64,000 bases of DNA, from NCBI GenBank assembly GCA_905196835.1, contig CAJJWN010000008.1, forward strand, positions 31,345-95,344, in the 5' to 3' direction. The notes beneath the pieces are model-generated. The model did not search any database and was not told the origin of the DNA. It saw only the letters and a list, made by a program, of their open reading frames with translations. Position numbers and translations under genes: made by a program. The stretch is from an uncultured Prevotella sp. (lineage in GTDB: Bacteria; Bacteroidota; Bacteroidia; Bacteroidales; Bacteroidaceae). This document shows positions 1 to 7,489 of this stretch, in pieces (position 1 is the stretch's first letter; every line of letters begins with the position of its first letter).

Positions 1-787
1 CATCAAGGAATGTGTCCTGTGGGGCGTGTCCCATCCCGTCTGAATTGCTTAGCATGGCCGTGCAACCCAGGGAAGTGAGTTGGTCGAAAAACTTTTTCAG
101 GCGGACTTGCTCGTTGTCGTCAAACCCGTCTTTTGAGTATGACGTGAAACATGACGTCGCGTCCAACGGCCTGTAAGGCGGATCAAGGTAGACAAACGTG
201 TTTTCGGAAACGTAGCTTGACATCTGCCCGAAGTCGCCGCACGTTATTTCAACGTCCTGTAAAAGCCTACTGTCGGCGTAGATGGTTTCCGTATCGCATA
301 TTTTCGGGTTCTTGTATCTGCCGAACGGAACGTTGAAGCCGCCCTTGGAGTTTACCCGGTACAGCCCGTTGAAGCATGTCCTGTTCAGGAAAATAAGGTG
401 TGCGGCGTTGTCTATGGCGGACAGACCGCCCTCGTTGAACTGCTTGCGCATTGTCAGGTAAAACTCTTTCCGGCCGTCTTCAGCAGTTATTCCAAGATAT
501 TCCTTTTGTATTGCAGACAGGCAGCCGATAAGTTTCTCCGGGCTGTTTTTCACCGTTCTGTATGTGTTTATCAAGTCAGGATTAAGGTCGTTTATTACGG
601 CTTTGCGTATGTTCCCGTACTTTTGCAGCATGAAAAACAGCATGGCGCCACCGCCGACAAACGGCTCGATGTAAGTAAGGCTGTCGCGTCGGGCTATGTC
701 GGCGGGCAGCATTTTCTCAAGCGTTGGCAATAGCTTGCCTTTGCCGCCGACCCATTTGACGAAAGGTTTTGCTGTAGGCTTGTTCAT
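1..787 (-). CDS. dam: D12-class adenine-N6 DNA methyltransferase (Dam/DpnM-like), 3' end outside window
   Basis: It transfers a methyl group from AdoMet to adenine N6 in a short DNA site. The ATG at 787-785 gives 262 codons before the window edge, so the C-terminus is missing. The AdoMet-binding start FVKWVGGKGKLL is at residues 9-20, a second glycine motif FVGGGAMLFF follows near residue 50, and the catalytic LDPPYRP motif has its Asp at about residue 202. The stretch after DPPY (TSCFTSYSKDGF, then LSNSDG) resembles DpnM-type GATC methylases from memory of that family. The D12 assignment is firm; GATC specificity is inference. A restriction partner could lie just past the left edge, but none is visible. 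Confidence 0.9.
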   Translation of the reverse strand, partial: MNKPTAKPFVKWVGGKGKLLPTLEKMLPADIARRDSLTYIEPFVGGGAMLFFMLQKYGNIRKAVINDLNPDLINTYRTVKNSPEKLIGCLSAIQKEYLGITAEDGRKEFYLTMRKQFNEGGLSAIDNAAHLIFLNRTCFNGLYRVNSKGGFNVPFGRYKNPKICDTETIYADSRLLQDVEITCGDFGQMSSYVSENTFVYLDPPYRPLDATSCFTSYSKDGFDDNEQVRLKKFFDQLTSLGCTAMLSNSDGMGHAPQDTFLD

Positions 788-813
788 TGTGCGGTGTGGC
801 TTGTTGTATAATG

Positions 814-821
814 CAAACTTA
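814..821 (-). promoter_or_regulatory. Candidate -7 box for the methylase gene
   Basis: Read on the minus strand this is TAAGTTTG, a match to the Bacteroidetes TAnnTTTG box, 27 bases upstream of the methylase ATG. No good TTTG box lies 19-21 bases further upstream, so support is partial. Confidence 0.4.
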
Positions 822-919
822 CGAAATATTTTCGAGATATTGGTTTGTGGGCGTGAAAAACGCCTGTTGTAGTACAAAATATGTGCTTTTACATAGTGGC
901 CGGTGGTTAGGCGATATCC

Positions 920-1007
920 GATTGGCGGTCTTTCGCCATGCAAAAGGCCGTCTTTTAGCCTCTAAAAGGCCGTGTTTTGCAGTGTAAAAGACGGCCTTTT
1001 GCAACGT
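920..1007. repeat. 22-base palindromic array, locus 1 (4 units)
   Basis: Units begin at 920, 942, 964 and 986, exactly 22 bases apart. Cores are variants of AAAAGGCCGTCTTTTGCA; the last unit is in the reverse-complement orientation (AAAAGACGGCCTTTTGCA). The flank GTGTTGGAAATCAATGCGTT follows directly. Confidence 0.9.
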
Positions 1008-1100
1008 GTTGGAAATCAATGCGTTACAAAAGAGACGGCGGACGGGCTTACCGGCGGCGGCCGACGGCGGCGGAGTTCGGTTAAAAATAGGGCGAATAAT

Positions 1101-1131
1101 TTTGTTTTACACGGCAAAAAACGTAACTTTG
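1101..1131 (+). promoter_or_regulatory. Bacteroidetes-type promoter for pyrE
   Basis: TTTG at 1101-1104 and TAACTTTG at 1124-1131 are separated by 19 bases, matching the sigma-ABfr consensus (TTTG, 19-21 bases, TAnnTTTG). It lies 76 bases upstream of the pyrE start. Confidence 0.75.
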
Positions 1132-1207
1132 CACGATATAAACGCGCACGGGCGGAAGGCCGACGGGCGCATGTGCATATAATAATAAGGTATAAAACTA
1201 TAAAGAC

Positions 1208-1840
1208 ATGGACACACTTAAAAGAGCATTGGCATCGAAACTGCTGAAGATAAAGGCCATCAAGCTGCAGCCCGACAACCCCTTTACGTGGGCTTCGGGA
1301 TGGAAGTCGCCGTTCTATTGTGACAACCGCAAGACGCTGTCTTACCCCGACCTGCGCGGCTTTGTGAAGCTGGAGTTGGCGCACGCGGTGCTGGCCCATT
1401 TCCCCGAGGCTACTGCCGTGGCAGGCGTCGCGACGGGAGCCATAGCGCAGGGTGCGCTCGTGGCCGACGAGCTTGGCTTGCCTTTCGCCTACGTACGCAG
1501 CAAGGCCAAGGACCATGGCATGGGTAACCTGATAGAGGGCGAGCTGCCCGAGGGCGCCAAGGTGGTAGTCATTGAGGACCTGATATCTACCGGAGGCAGC
1601 AGTCTGAAGGCCGTCGAGGCTCTGCGCGCGGCCGGCTTCGAGGTGGTAGGCATGGTAGCGTCGTACACCTACGGCTTCCCCGTAGCCCGTCAGGCGTTTG
1701 AGGATGCTGGCGTCAAGCTCGTCACCCTGACCGACTATGAGCACGTAGTTGAGGAGGCTGCGGCCACGGGCTACATCACAGAGAATGACGTAGAGCTGCT
1801 TCACGAGTGGCGCAAGGACCCGGCAAACTGGCGAAAATAG
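1208..1840 (+). CDS. pyrE: Orotate phosphoribosyltransferase
   Basis: It joins orotate to PRPP to give orotidine 5'-phosphate, the fifth step of de novo UMP synthesis, in the cytoplasm. The 210 residues are full family length. The PRPP loop VVVIEDLISTGG is at residues 119-130 and the flexible catalytic loop FAYVRSKAKDHG at 93-104. The ATG follows a good Bacteroidetes promoter by 76 bases. An SRPBCC gene and argH lie downstream on the same strand, separated by repeat-bearing gaps, so co-transcription is possible but not shown. Confidence 0.97.
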   Translation: MDTLKRALASKLLKIKAIKLQPDNPFTWASGWKSPFYCDNRKTLSYPDLRGFVKLELAHAVLAHFPEATAVAGVATGAIAQGALVADELGLPFAYVRSKAKDHGMGNLIEGELPEGAKVVVIEDLISTGGSSLKAVEALRAAGFEVVGMVASYTYGFPVARQAFEDAGVKLVTLTDYEHVVEEAAATGYITENDVELLHEWRKDPANWRK

Positions 1841-1848
1841 AAGCCCCC

Positions 1849-1967
1849 TCCCGACCTCCCCGAGGGGAGGAGAGCGGCGGCGGGCAAATGGCCGGCATTT
1901 TTAAGGATAAATATTATTAACCGAAAACGCCCTTCCACCTCCCCTCTGGGAGGTTGGGTGGGGCTTC
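1849..1967. repeat. Inverted pair of CCTCCC-rich intergenic repeats
   Basis: GAAGCCCCCTCCCGACC near 1849 and its approximate reverse complement ending at about 1967 (GGTTGGGTGGGGCTTC) form an imperfect 30-base inverted repeat. Each arm carries its own small hairpin (CCTCCCC/GGGGAGG). Relatives occur near 19483, 50178, 50468, 52905 and 53943. Confidence 0.7.
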
Positions 1968-2007
1968 TTCCTCTATTTTGGGGAGATTTGTAAGGGGACT
2001 TCTGATT

Positions 2008-2418
2008 ATGAGTAAATACGAAAGTGGCGTTAAGCAAGTGCCCCATCCGCAAGAGGTGGTCTACGCAACGCTTAGCGACCTTAACAACATAGAGCGCGTA
2101 AAGGAGCGCATACCGGCGGACAAGCTTCAGGACTTGACGTTCGACCACGACACGGTGAGCATCAGCGTGCCGCCCGTAGGCTCCATAACGCTGCGCATAA
2201 TAGAGAGAGACGAACCGAAGTGCATCAAGTTTGAGACGGCCAACTCGCCCGTACCATTCAACCTATGGGTACAGCTGCTGCCCGTGACCGAAGCCTCGTG
2301 CAAGATGCGCGTCACGGTGAAGGCCGACATCCCCATGTTTCTCAAGCCGATGATTGGCTCAAAGCTGCAAGACGGCGTTGACAAAATAGCCGACGCTTTG
2401 GCTATGTTGCCGTACTGA
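2008..2418 (+). CDS. SRPBCC/START-like small protein
   Basis: This is a 136-residue cytoplasmic protein with the layout of the SRPBCC (polyketide cyclase/START-like) fold: an N-terminal strand, a helix with VVYATLSDLNNIERVKERIP, a run of beta strands, and a long C-terminal amphipathic helix (MIGSKLQDGVDKIADALAML). The fold forms a hydrophobic cavity for small ligands; no ligand or reaction can be named. ATG 2008 is preferred over an in-frame ATG at 1954 because the earlier one lies inside the CCTCCC repeat and TAAGGGG precedes 2008. I recall such a protein beside pyrE in other Bacteroidetes, so a link to pyrE is plausible but unproved. Confidence 0.8.
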   Translation: MSKYESGVKQVPHPQEVVYATLSDLNNIERVKERIPADKLQDLTFDHDTVSISVPPVGSITLRIIERDEPKCIKFETANSPVPFNLWVQLLPVTEASCKMRVTVKADIPMFLKPMIGSKLQDGVDKIADALAMLPY

Positions 2419-2422
2419 TTTT

Positions 2423-2515
2423 TCAGCAGACAAGCAGACAAGTGACAAGCAGGCAGGGGACAAGCAAACGACAAGGCAAACCTCCTTGTCTACTTGTCTG
2501 CTCGTCACTTGTCAA
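2423..2515. repeat. CAGACAAG-word repeat cluster
   Basis: Degenerate copies of GACAAGCAGACAAG run rightward (2426-2477) and then appear in reverse complement (CTTGTCTACTTGTCTGC, 2484-2515), giving a loose inverted repeat just before argH. The same word family appears at 33976-34012, 45822-45934 and inside the gene at 48285. Confidence 0.75.
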
Positions 2516-2529
2516 CTAAAAAAAAGAAA

Positions 2530-3867
2530 ATGAATAAACTCTGGGAAAAAAACTTCTCCGTAAACGAGGAGATTGAACGCTTTACCGTGGGCCGCGACCG
2601 CGAGATGGACATGTATCTGGCTAAGTATGACGTGCTCGGAAGCATGGCTCACATCACCATGCTCGAGTCTATCGGACTGCTGGAAAAGGCCGAGCTCGTG
2701 CAGCTTCTTGCCGAGTTGAAGCGCATCTACGCCTTGTGCGAGACCGGCGAGTTCGTCATTGAGGACGGCGTTGAGGACGTCCACTCGCAAGTGGAGCTGA
2801 TGCTTACGCGCCGCCTCGGCGACATGGGCAAGAAGATACACAGCGGACGCTCGCGCAACGACCAGGTGCTTGTAGACCTAAAGCTGTTCATACGCCATGA
2901 AATAAAGGAGGTTGTAACGCTCGTAAAGGCTCTTTTCGACGAGCTGTTGCAGAAGAGCGACGAGTGCAAGGACGTGCTCATGCCCGGCTATACGCACCTA
3001 CAGGTGGCTATGCCGAGCTCGTTCGGCCTGTGGTTCGGCGCTTACGCGGAGAGCTTTGCCGACGACATGCTCTTCCTTCAGGCCGCCTGGCGCATGGCTA
3101 ACCGCAACCCCTTGGGCAGCGCGGCGGGCTATGGCTCGTCGTTTCCGCTCGACCGCTCGATGACGACGCGCCTGCTCGGCTTCGACACTATGGACTATAA
3201 CGTGGTGTACGCGCAGATGGGGCGCGGCAAGACAGAGCGCAACACGGCCTTCGCCATGGCCTCAGTTGCGGGCACGCTGGCCAAGATGGCCTTCGACGCC
3301 TGCCTGTTCAACAGCCAGAATTTCGGCTTCGTCCGCCTTCCAAAGGAGTGCACAACGGGCAGCAGCATAATGCCGCACAAGAAGAACCCCGACGTGTTCG
3401 AGCTGCTGCGCGCCAAGTGCAACAAGCTCCAGTCGCTGCCCCAGCAAATCACGCTCATCATGAACAACCTGCCGTCGGGCTACTACCGCGACCTTCAGAT
3501 AATAAAGGAGGAGTTCCTTCCTGCCTTCGGCGAACTGAAAGATTGCCTGCGCATGGCCGCGTATATAGTCAACCGCATGGAGGTGAACGAGCACATCCTT
3601 GACGACCCGAGGTATGACTTGATGTTCTCCGTGGAGGAAGTCAACCGCCTCGCCGCCTACGGAATGCCATTCCGCGACGCTTACAAGAAGGTGGGACTTG
3701 ACATCGAGGCCGGCCGCTTCACGCCCAACAAAGACATACATCACACCCATGAAGGCTCTATCGGCAACCTGTGCAACGACAAAATCAGCGCCCTGATGGA
3801 CAATATCATCGCCGGTTTCACGTTTGATAAGGTGGAGCAGGCCGAGAAACGGCTGCTCGGACGGTGA
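2530..3867 (+). CDS. argH: Argininosuccinate lyase
   Basis: It splits argininosuccinate into arginine and fumarate, the last step of arginine synthesis, as a cytoplasmic tetramer. The 445 residues are normal length for the fumarase/aspartase superfamily. The signature GSSIMPHKKNPD is present near residue 285, as are HSGRSRNDQV near residue 106 and GYTHLQVAMPSS near residue 155. ATG 2530 (MNKLWEKNFS) is chosen over an in-frame ATG at 2494 because the 2494 start would translate part of the CAGACAAG repeat. No promoter of the TAnnTTTG type was found immediately upstream. Confidence 0.97.
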   Translation: MNKLWEKNFSVNEEIERFTVGRDREMDMYLAKYDVLGSMAHITMLESIGLLEKAELVQLLAELKRIYALCETGEFVIEDGVEDVHSQVELMLTRRLGDMGKKIHSGRSRNDQVLVDLKLFIRHEIKEVVTLVKALFDELLQKSDECKDVLMPGYTHLQVAMPSSFGLWFGAYAESFADDMLFLQAAWRMANRNPLGSAAGYGSSFPLDRSMTTRLLGFDTMDYNVVYAQMGRGKTERNTAFAMASVAGTLAKMAFDACLFNSQNFGFVRLPKECTTGSSIMPHKKNPDVFELLRAKCNKLQSLPQQITLIMNNLPSGYYRDLQIIKEEFLPAFGELKDCLRMAAYIVNRMEVNEHILDDPRYDLMFSVEEVNRLAAYGMPFRDAYKKVGLDIEAGRFTPNKDIHHTHEGSIGNLCNDKISALMDNIIAGFTFDKVEQAEKRLLGR

Positions 3868-3948
3868 CGCCCAGGCGTCTGCCGTCATGGCACACAGTCC
3901 TTATCGGTCCATATTCGTCTTGTTTGTCCTATTCAATCAAGCAAAAAG

Positions 3949-4506
3949 ATGAAACGTTACACCTATTATATAATAGTGCTGCTGACAACAGTCCTTTTCT
4001 CCAGTTGCAGCGATGCAGAGAATGAGTATAGCAATTATCCCTGCCGGTTTGTTTTTGACAATAGTGCCAATAGAAGTCCGGCACTGGCTTCGGCGATGAA
4101 TGTGATGTCGCCTGGAGTATTCTGTCGCATAACAATGACAGGTAATTTATTCAATTTCTCTACAAATCAGGGCTTGGAAGACCACGTGAGGCAAACGGCA
4201 ATAGACCAGCAAGTGTCAATAACTCTTGGCCTTAGTAATAGTACGGGCATAATTGTTGGCTATGGAATTTTGAACAGTCCAGCCACGTTTTATGCCTATG
4301 ACAGCCAATGTCCGAACTGTTACCATGAGGATGGATTGCTGCGTTATTCTTTGACGATGAACACAGATGGAACGGCGGAATGCGGCAGTTGTCATCGTAA
4401 ATACGATATGAATAATGGAGGTATTATATCAAGTGGTGATGGCGGTAATAAGATGATACGCTATAGGGCAGGCATTGCTGGTAATGTACTTTCTGTAAAC
4501 AACTGA
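3949..4506 (+). CDS. Lipoprotein with a Rieske-like Cys4 C-terminal domain, function unknown
   Basis: This is a 185-residue predicted lipoprotein with a signal peptide and lipobox ending FSSC (Cys20). The C-terminal half contains CPNC (Cys121, Cys124) and CGSCHRKYDMNNGG (Cys145, Cys148). The spacing and the trailing YDMNNGG recall the Rieske fold, in which the ligands are CxH and CxxH. Here the histidine positions are cysteines, which would suit zinc rather than a 2Fe-2S cluster. That reading is inference; no function can be named. The gene is more AT-rich than argH, which suggests a different history. It precedes the tRNA promoter by only 30 bases. Confidence 0.75.
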   Translation: MKRYTYYIIVLLTTVLFSSCSDAENEYSNYPCRFVFDNSANRSPALASAMNVMSPGVFCRITMTGNLFNFSTNQGLEDHVRQTAIDQQVSITLGLSNSTGIIVGYGILNSPATFYAYDSQCPNCYHEDGLLRYSLTMNTDGTAECGSCHRKYDMNNGGIISSGDGGNKMIRYRAGIAGNVLSVNN

Positions 4507-4536
4507 CGCGTATTAGTATTAAAATGTGTAAATTAA

Positions 4537-4567
4537 TTTGCATTTTCGAGAAATAGACTTATCTTTG
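4537..4567 (+). promoter_or_regulatory. Promoter of the tRNA-Gly/tRNA-Leu unit
   Basis: TTTG at 4537-4540 and TATCTTTG at 4560-4567 are 19 bases apart, a full consensus match. The tRNA-Gly gene begins 12 bases downstream. Confidence 0.8.
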
Positions 4568-4578
4568 CAATGCTTTAT

Positions 4579-4651
4579 GCGGCAATAGCTCAGTTGGTAG
4601 AGCGCAACCTTGCCAAGGTTGAGGTCGCGGGTCCGAGTCCCGTTTGCCGCT
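4579..4651 (+). tRNA. tRNA-Gly(GCC)
   Basis: The acceptor arms GCGGCAA and TTGCCGC pair perfectly. The D-arm contains AGCTCAGTTGGTAGAGC, the anticodon loop TTGCCAA carries GCC, and the T-arm contains GGTCCGAGTCC. CCA is not encoded. Confidence 0.97.
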
Positions 4652-4659
4652 CACGTGCC

Positions 4660-4745
4660 GCCGCAATGGTGGAATTGGTAGACACGAGGGACTTAAAATC
4701 CCTTGGCCAGAAATGGCTGTGCGGGTTCGAGTCCCGCTCGCGGCA
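4660..4745 (+). tRNA. tRNA-Leu(TAA)
   Basis: An 86-base class II tRNA with the leucine signature TGGTGGAATTGGTAGACAC, anticodon loop CTTAAAA (anticodon TAA), a long variable arm and the T-arm GGGTTCGAGTCCC. The acceptor GCCGCAA opposite TCGCGGC leaves one A-C mismatch at the sixth pair. Confidence 0.96.
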
Positions 4746-4768
4746 CAACTTATCTAAAACCTTTCATT

Positions 4769-6454
4769 ATGAAAAAAAATCTTATCTTATTGTTCTCGGC
4801 GGCTTCAGTGCTCGCACTGTCGTCTTGTTCAACCAAGCTGGGAGAACTCTCTGCCGACAATTTCAAAGTGACACCCAATCCCTTGGAGTCAAGGGGTGGA
4901 CAGGTGGCTGTTACCATTGACGGTACTTTCCCCGAGAAATACCTGAAGAAGAAGGCTGTTGTCACTGTCGTTCCCGAGCTGCGTTACGGCAACGGACAGG
5001 CCGCGCAGGGACAGGCCGCTACGTTCCAGGGAGAGAAGGTGGAAGGCAACGACCAGACCATATCTTACAAGATGGGCGGCAACTACACCATGAAGGCCAA
5101 CTACAAGTATGTACCTGACATGCAGAAGAGCGACCTTTATATGACGTTCGACGCATACTATGGCAAGAAAAAGAAGAAAATAGAGGTGCCCGCAGTGAAA
5201 GTAGCCGAGGGCGTAATAGCCACATCGGAACTTTATACGAAGACTCTCGCCGGCAGCGGAGCATGTATCGCTCCCGACACTTTCCAGCGTGTACGCGCCC
5301 AGAGGCAGGAATCTCAAATCAAGTTCCTCATCAACCAAGCCAACCTGCGCAAGAGCGAGCTGAAGAACAACTCTGTACAAGAGTTCGTAAAGTTGCTTAA
5401 AGACATAAACAACGACAAGGAGAAGCTGAACCTGAAGAACGTTGAAGTTCTCGCTTACGCATCTCCCGATGGCGGTGTTGAGTTCAACGACAAGCTGGCA
5501 AGCAAGCGTCAGGACGTATCTGTCAACTATGCAGAGAAGCAACTCAAAGATGCTAAACTCGCAGGCGATGTTACCGGCAAGTACACCGCACAGGACTGGG
5601 ACGGCTTCCAGAAGCTTGTTGCTGCTTCTAACATACAGGACAAGGACGTTATCCTCCGTGTTCTCTCAATGTATCAGGACCCCGAGGAGCGCGAGCAGCA
5701 AATCCGCAACATGTCGGCTGGTTTCCGCGAGCTTGCTGACGGCATCCTTCCTGAACTTCGCCGTTCACGCCTTATCATCAACTATGAGACCATCGGACGC
5801 AGCGACGACCAAATCAAGGAGCAGTACAAGGCTGACGCTACACAGCTGAGCGTTGACGAACTGCTTTACGCCGCTACTCTTGAGGACAATATTGATGCGC
5901 AGGAAGCTATCTATAAGAAGACCACTGAGGTTTATCCCAACGACTACCGTGCGTTCAACAATGTTGCTGCCATAGAGTTTGCAAAGGGCAACGACGCAGA
6001 GGCTAAGAGCTATCTCGCAAAGGCTCAGAGCATCAATGGCAACGCAGCAGAGGTTAACGCCAACCTCGGTCTGCTCGCTTTGAAGAGCGGCAACTTGAGC
6101 GAAGCTGAGAATTACATCGCAAAGGGCAACACAGCCGGCGACTACAACAAGGTGCTTGGTTCACTCAACCTCGCGAAGGGTGACTATGCAACGGCAGAGC
6201 AGAACTTGAGCGGCATCAACTGTAACACAACTGCTTTGGCTCAAATCCTTAACAAGAACTACGCCGGTGCGGCTACAACTCTTGGCAATATCGAGAACAA
6301 GGACGCCATGACTGATTATCTCCAGGCCATCCTGAACGCTCGCCAGGGCAACAACGACGCAGCTTCTTCTTACCTGAAGAGCGCTTTGCAGAAGGATTCT
6401 TCACTCTCAACTTACGCTAATAACGACCTTGAGCTGTCAAAAGTCAGCAAATAA
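4769..6454 (+). CDS. Outer-membrane lipoprotein with OmpA-like and TPR-like regions
   Basis: This 561-residue predicted lipoprotein has a signal peptide ending LSSC (Cys20). The first 150 residues look beta-rich. A central OmpA-like segment (about residues 180-300) contains VLAYASPDGGVEFND and an R-rich helix, as in peptidoglycan-contacting domains. The last 180 residues are helical TPR-like repeats (YPNDYRAFNNVAAIEF, NANLGLLALKSGNLSEA). It probably tethers the outer membrane to peptidoglycan or scaffolds envelope partners; the exact role is unknown. ATG 4769 begins only 24 bases after tRNA-Leu, leaving no room for a separate promoter, so it is probably transcribed with the tRNAs. The DUF3868 protein at 12036 has a similar plan. 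Confidence 0.8.
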   Translation: MKKNLILLFSAASVLALSSCSTKLGELSADNFKVTPNPLESRGGQVAVTIDGTFPEKYLKKKAVVTVVPELRYGNGQAAQGQAATFQGEKVEGNDQTISYKMGGNYTMKANYKYVPDMQKSDLYMTFDAYYGKKKKKIEVPAVKVAEGVIATSELYTKTLAGSGACIAPDTFQRVRAQRQESQIKFLINQANLRKSELKNNSVQEFVKLLKDINNDKEKLNLKNVEVLAYASPDGGVEFNDKLASKRQDVSVNYAEKQLKDAKLAGDVTGKYTAQDWDGFQKLVAASNIQDKDVILRVLSMYQDPEEREQQIRNMSAGFRELADGILPELRRSRLIINYETIGRSDDQIKEQYKADATQLSVDELLYAATLEDNIDAQEAIYKKTTEVYPNDYRAFNNVAAIEFAKGNDAEAKSYLAKAQSINGNAAEVNANLGLLALKSGNLSEAENYIAKGNTAGDYNKVLGSLNLAKGDYATAEQNLSGINCNTTALAQILNKNYAGAATTLGNIENKDAMTDYLQAILNARQGNNDAASSYLKSALQKDSSLSTYANNDLELSKVSK

Positions 6455-6467
6455 ATAAAGCTGGCGC

Positions 6468-7481
6468 ATGAAGCGGCTTATATACATCTTTACGCTCACC
6501 TTGGTTCTGGTTGCCTGCGGTACACGCAGGGGTTACTTCAGTCTTGAAGGCCGGTTACTCAACCTGAACCAAGGTGAGTTCTATGTTTACAGTCCCGACG
6601 GCGTATTCGATGGGGTTGATACGATAAAAGTCGAGGGCGGACGTTTCGCTTTTGAAACGCCATGCAAGGAAAGCGGCACGATAATGATTGTCTTTCCTAA
6701 TTTCTCCGAGCAGCCTGTATTCGCCGAACCAGGCAAGAATGTCACGATAAAGGGTGATGCCTCACATCTTAAAGAGATAGAAATTGAAGGCACAGACGAG
6801 AACAAACTGATGAACGGTTTTCGTCAACAGATATCCAAGGCATCGCCGCCGGAAGTGCTGAAGTACGCCGAACAGTTTGTAAGGAACAACCCCGAGTCTG
6901 CTGTAAGCGTATATATCCTGCGGAAATACTTTGTCAATCCCAATGTCGCAAATGCCGACAATAACCTTGACAAGGCCGAAGAGCTTGTGGCAATAGTGTA
7001 CAAGGCGCAGCCCAAGAACGGTTATGTGGCGCGCATGTCGCGTTATATTAAGGGTGCGAAAAACAGCCTGGTAGGTGCCAAGTTACCGCATTTCACGGCA
7101 ACAGACATTGACGGTGAGGCTGTGTCCGACGACAAATTGAGAGGCCGTGTGTCCGTTGTTTTCACTTGGGGCAACTGGAATTACGAGAGCCGCAGCCTTC
7201 GCGACCGGCTTATCAGGCTGAAAGATGATTACGGAGATAAGTTCGCATTGCTTGGCGTAAGCCTCGACGCAGGCAAGGCCGATTGCGAACGTTCGCTCCG
7301 TAACGACTCTACTTCTACAATAATAGTGTGCGACCAGATGATGTTCGACAGTCCGCTTATTGACGTTTTCGGCTTTGGCGGAGTGGGGGAGAACATCTTG
7401 TACAACGCCCAAGGCCGTGTCATCGAGCGAAATATGAAGCCCGAGGACATTGAAACAAAGCTGAAAACACTCTTAAACTAA
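6468..7481 (+). CDS. TlpA/ResA-like thioredoxin-fold lipoprotein lacking the CxxC pair
   Basis: This 337-residue predicted lipoprotein (signal peptide, Cys17 in LVACG) has an N-terminal beta domain like DUF4369 (residues 22-110), a helical linker, and a C-terminal thioredoxin fold from about residue 200 (VGAKLPHFTATDIDGEAV). Where TlpA-like proteins have WCxxC, this one reads W237-N238-Y239-E240-S241-R242, so both redox cysteines are replaced. A thiol-redox role is therefore unlikely; a binding or scaffold role in the periplasm is inferred. It starts 13 bases after the OmpA/TPR gene, consistent with one operon. Confidence 0.85.
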   Translation: MKRLIYIFTLTLVLVACGTRRGYFSLEGRLLNLNQGEFYVYSPDGVFDGVDTIKVEGGRFAFETPCKESGTIMIVFPNFSEQPVFAEPGKNVTIKGDASHLKEIEIEGTDENKLMNGFRQQISKASPPEVLKYAEQFVRNNPESAVSVYILRKYFVNPNVANADNNLDKAEELVAIVYKAQPKNGYVARMSRYIKGAKNSLVGAKLPHFTATDIDGEAVSDDKLRGRVSVVFTWGNWNYESRSLRDRLIRLKDDYGDKFALLGVSLDAGKADCERSLRNDSTSTIIVCDQMMFDSPLIDVFGFGGVGENILYNAQGRVIERNMKPEDIETKLKTLLN

Positions 7482-7489
7482 CCAAATAC

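Larger units (their letters stand above)
788..1207. other. Intergenic region between methylase and pyrE
   Basis: This 420-base divergent gap holds a candidate methylase promoter, a four-unit 22-base palindromic array (920-1007), a flank element (about 1007-1029), a GC-rich stretch of ACGGCGG-like words, and the pyrE promoter. I see no gene in it. Confidence 0.7.

Noticed and set aside
1016..1804. A minus-strand open frame across pyrE
   Set aside because: It is the antisense of pyrE plus repeat DNA, with no motif.
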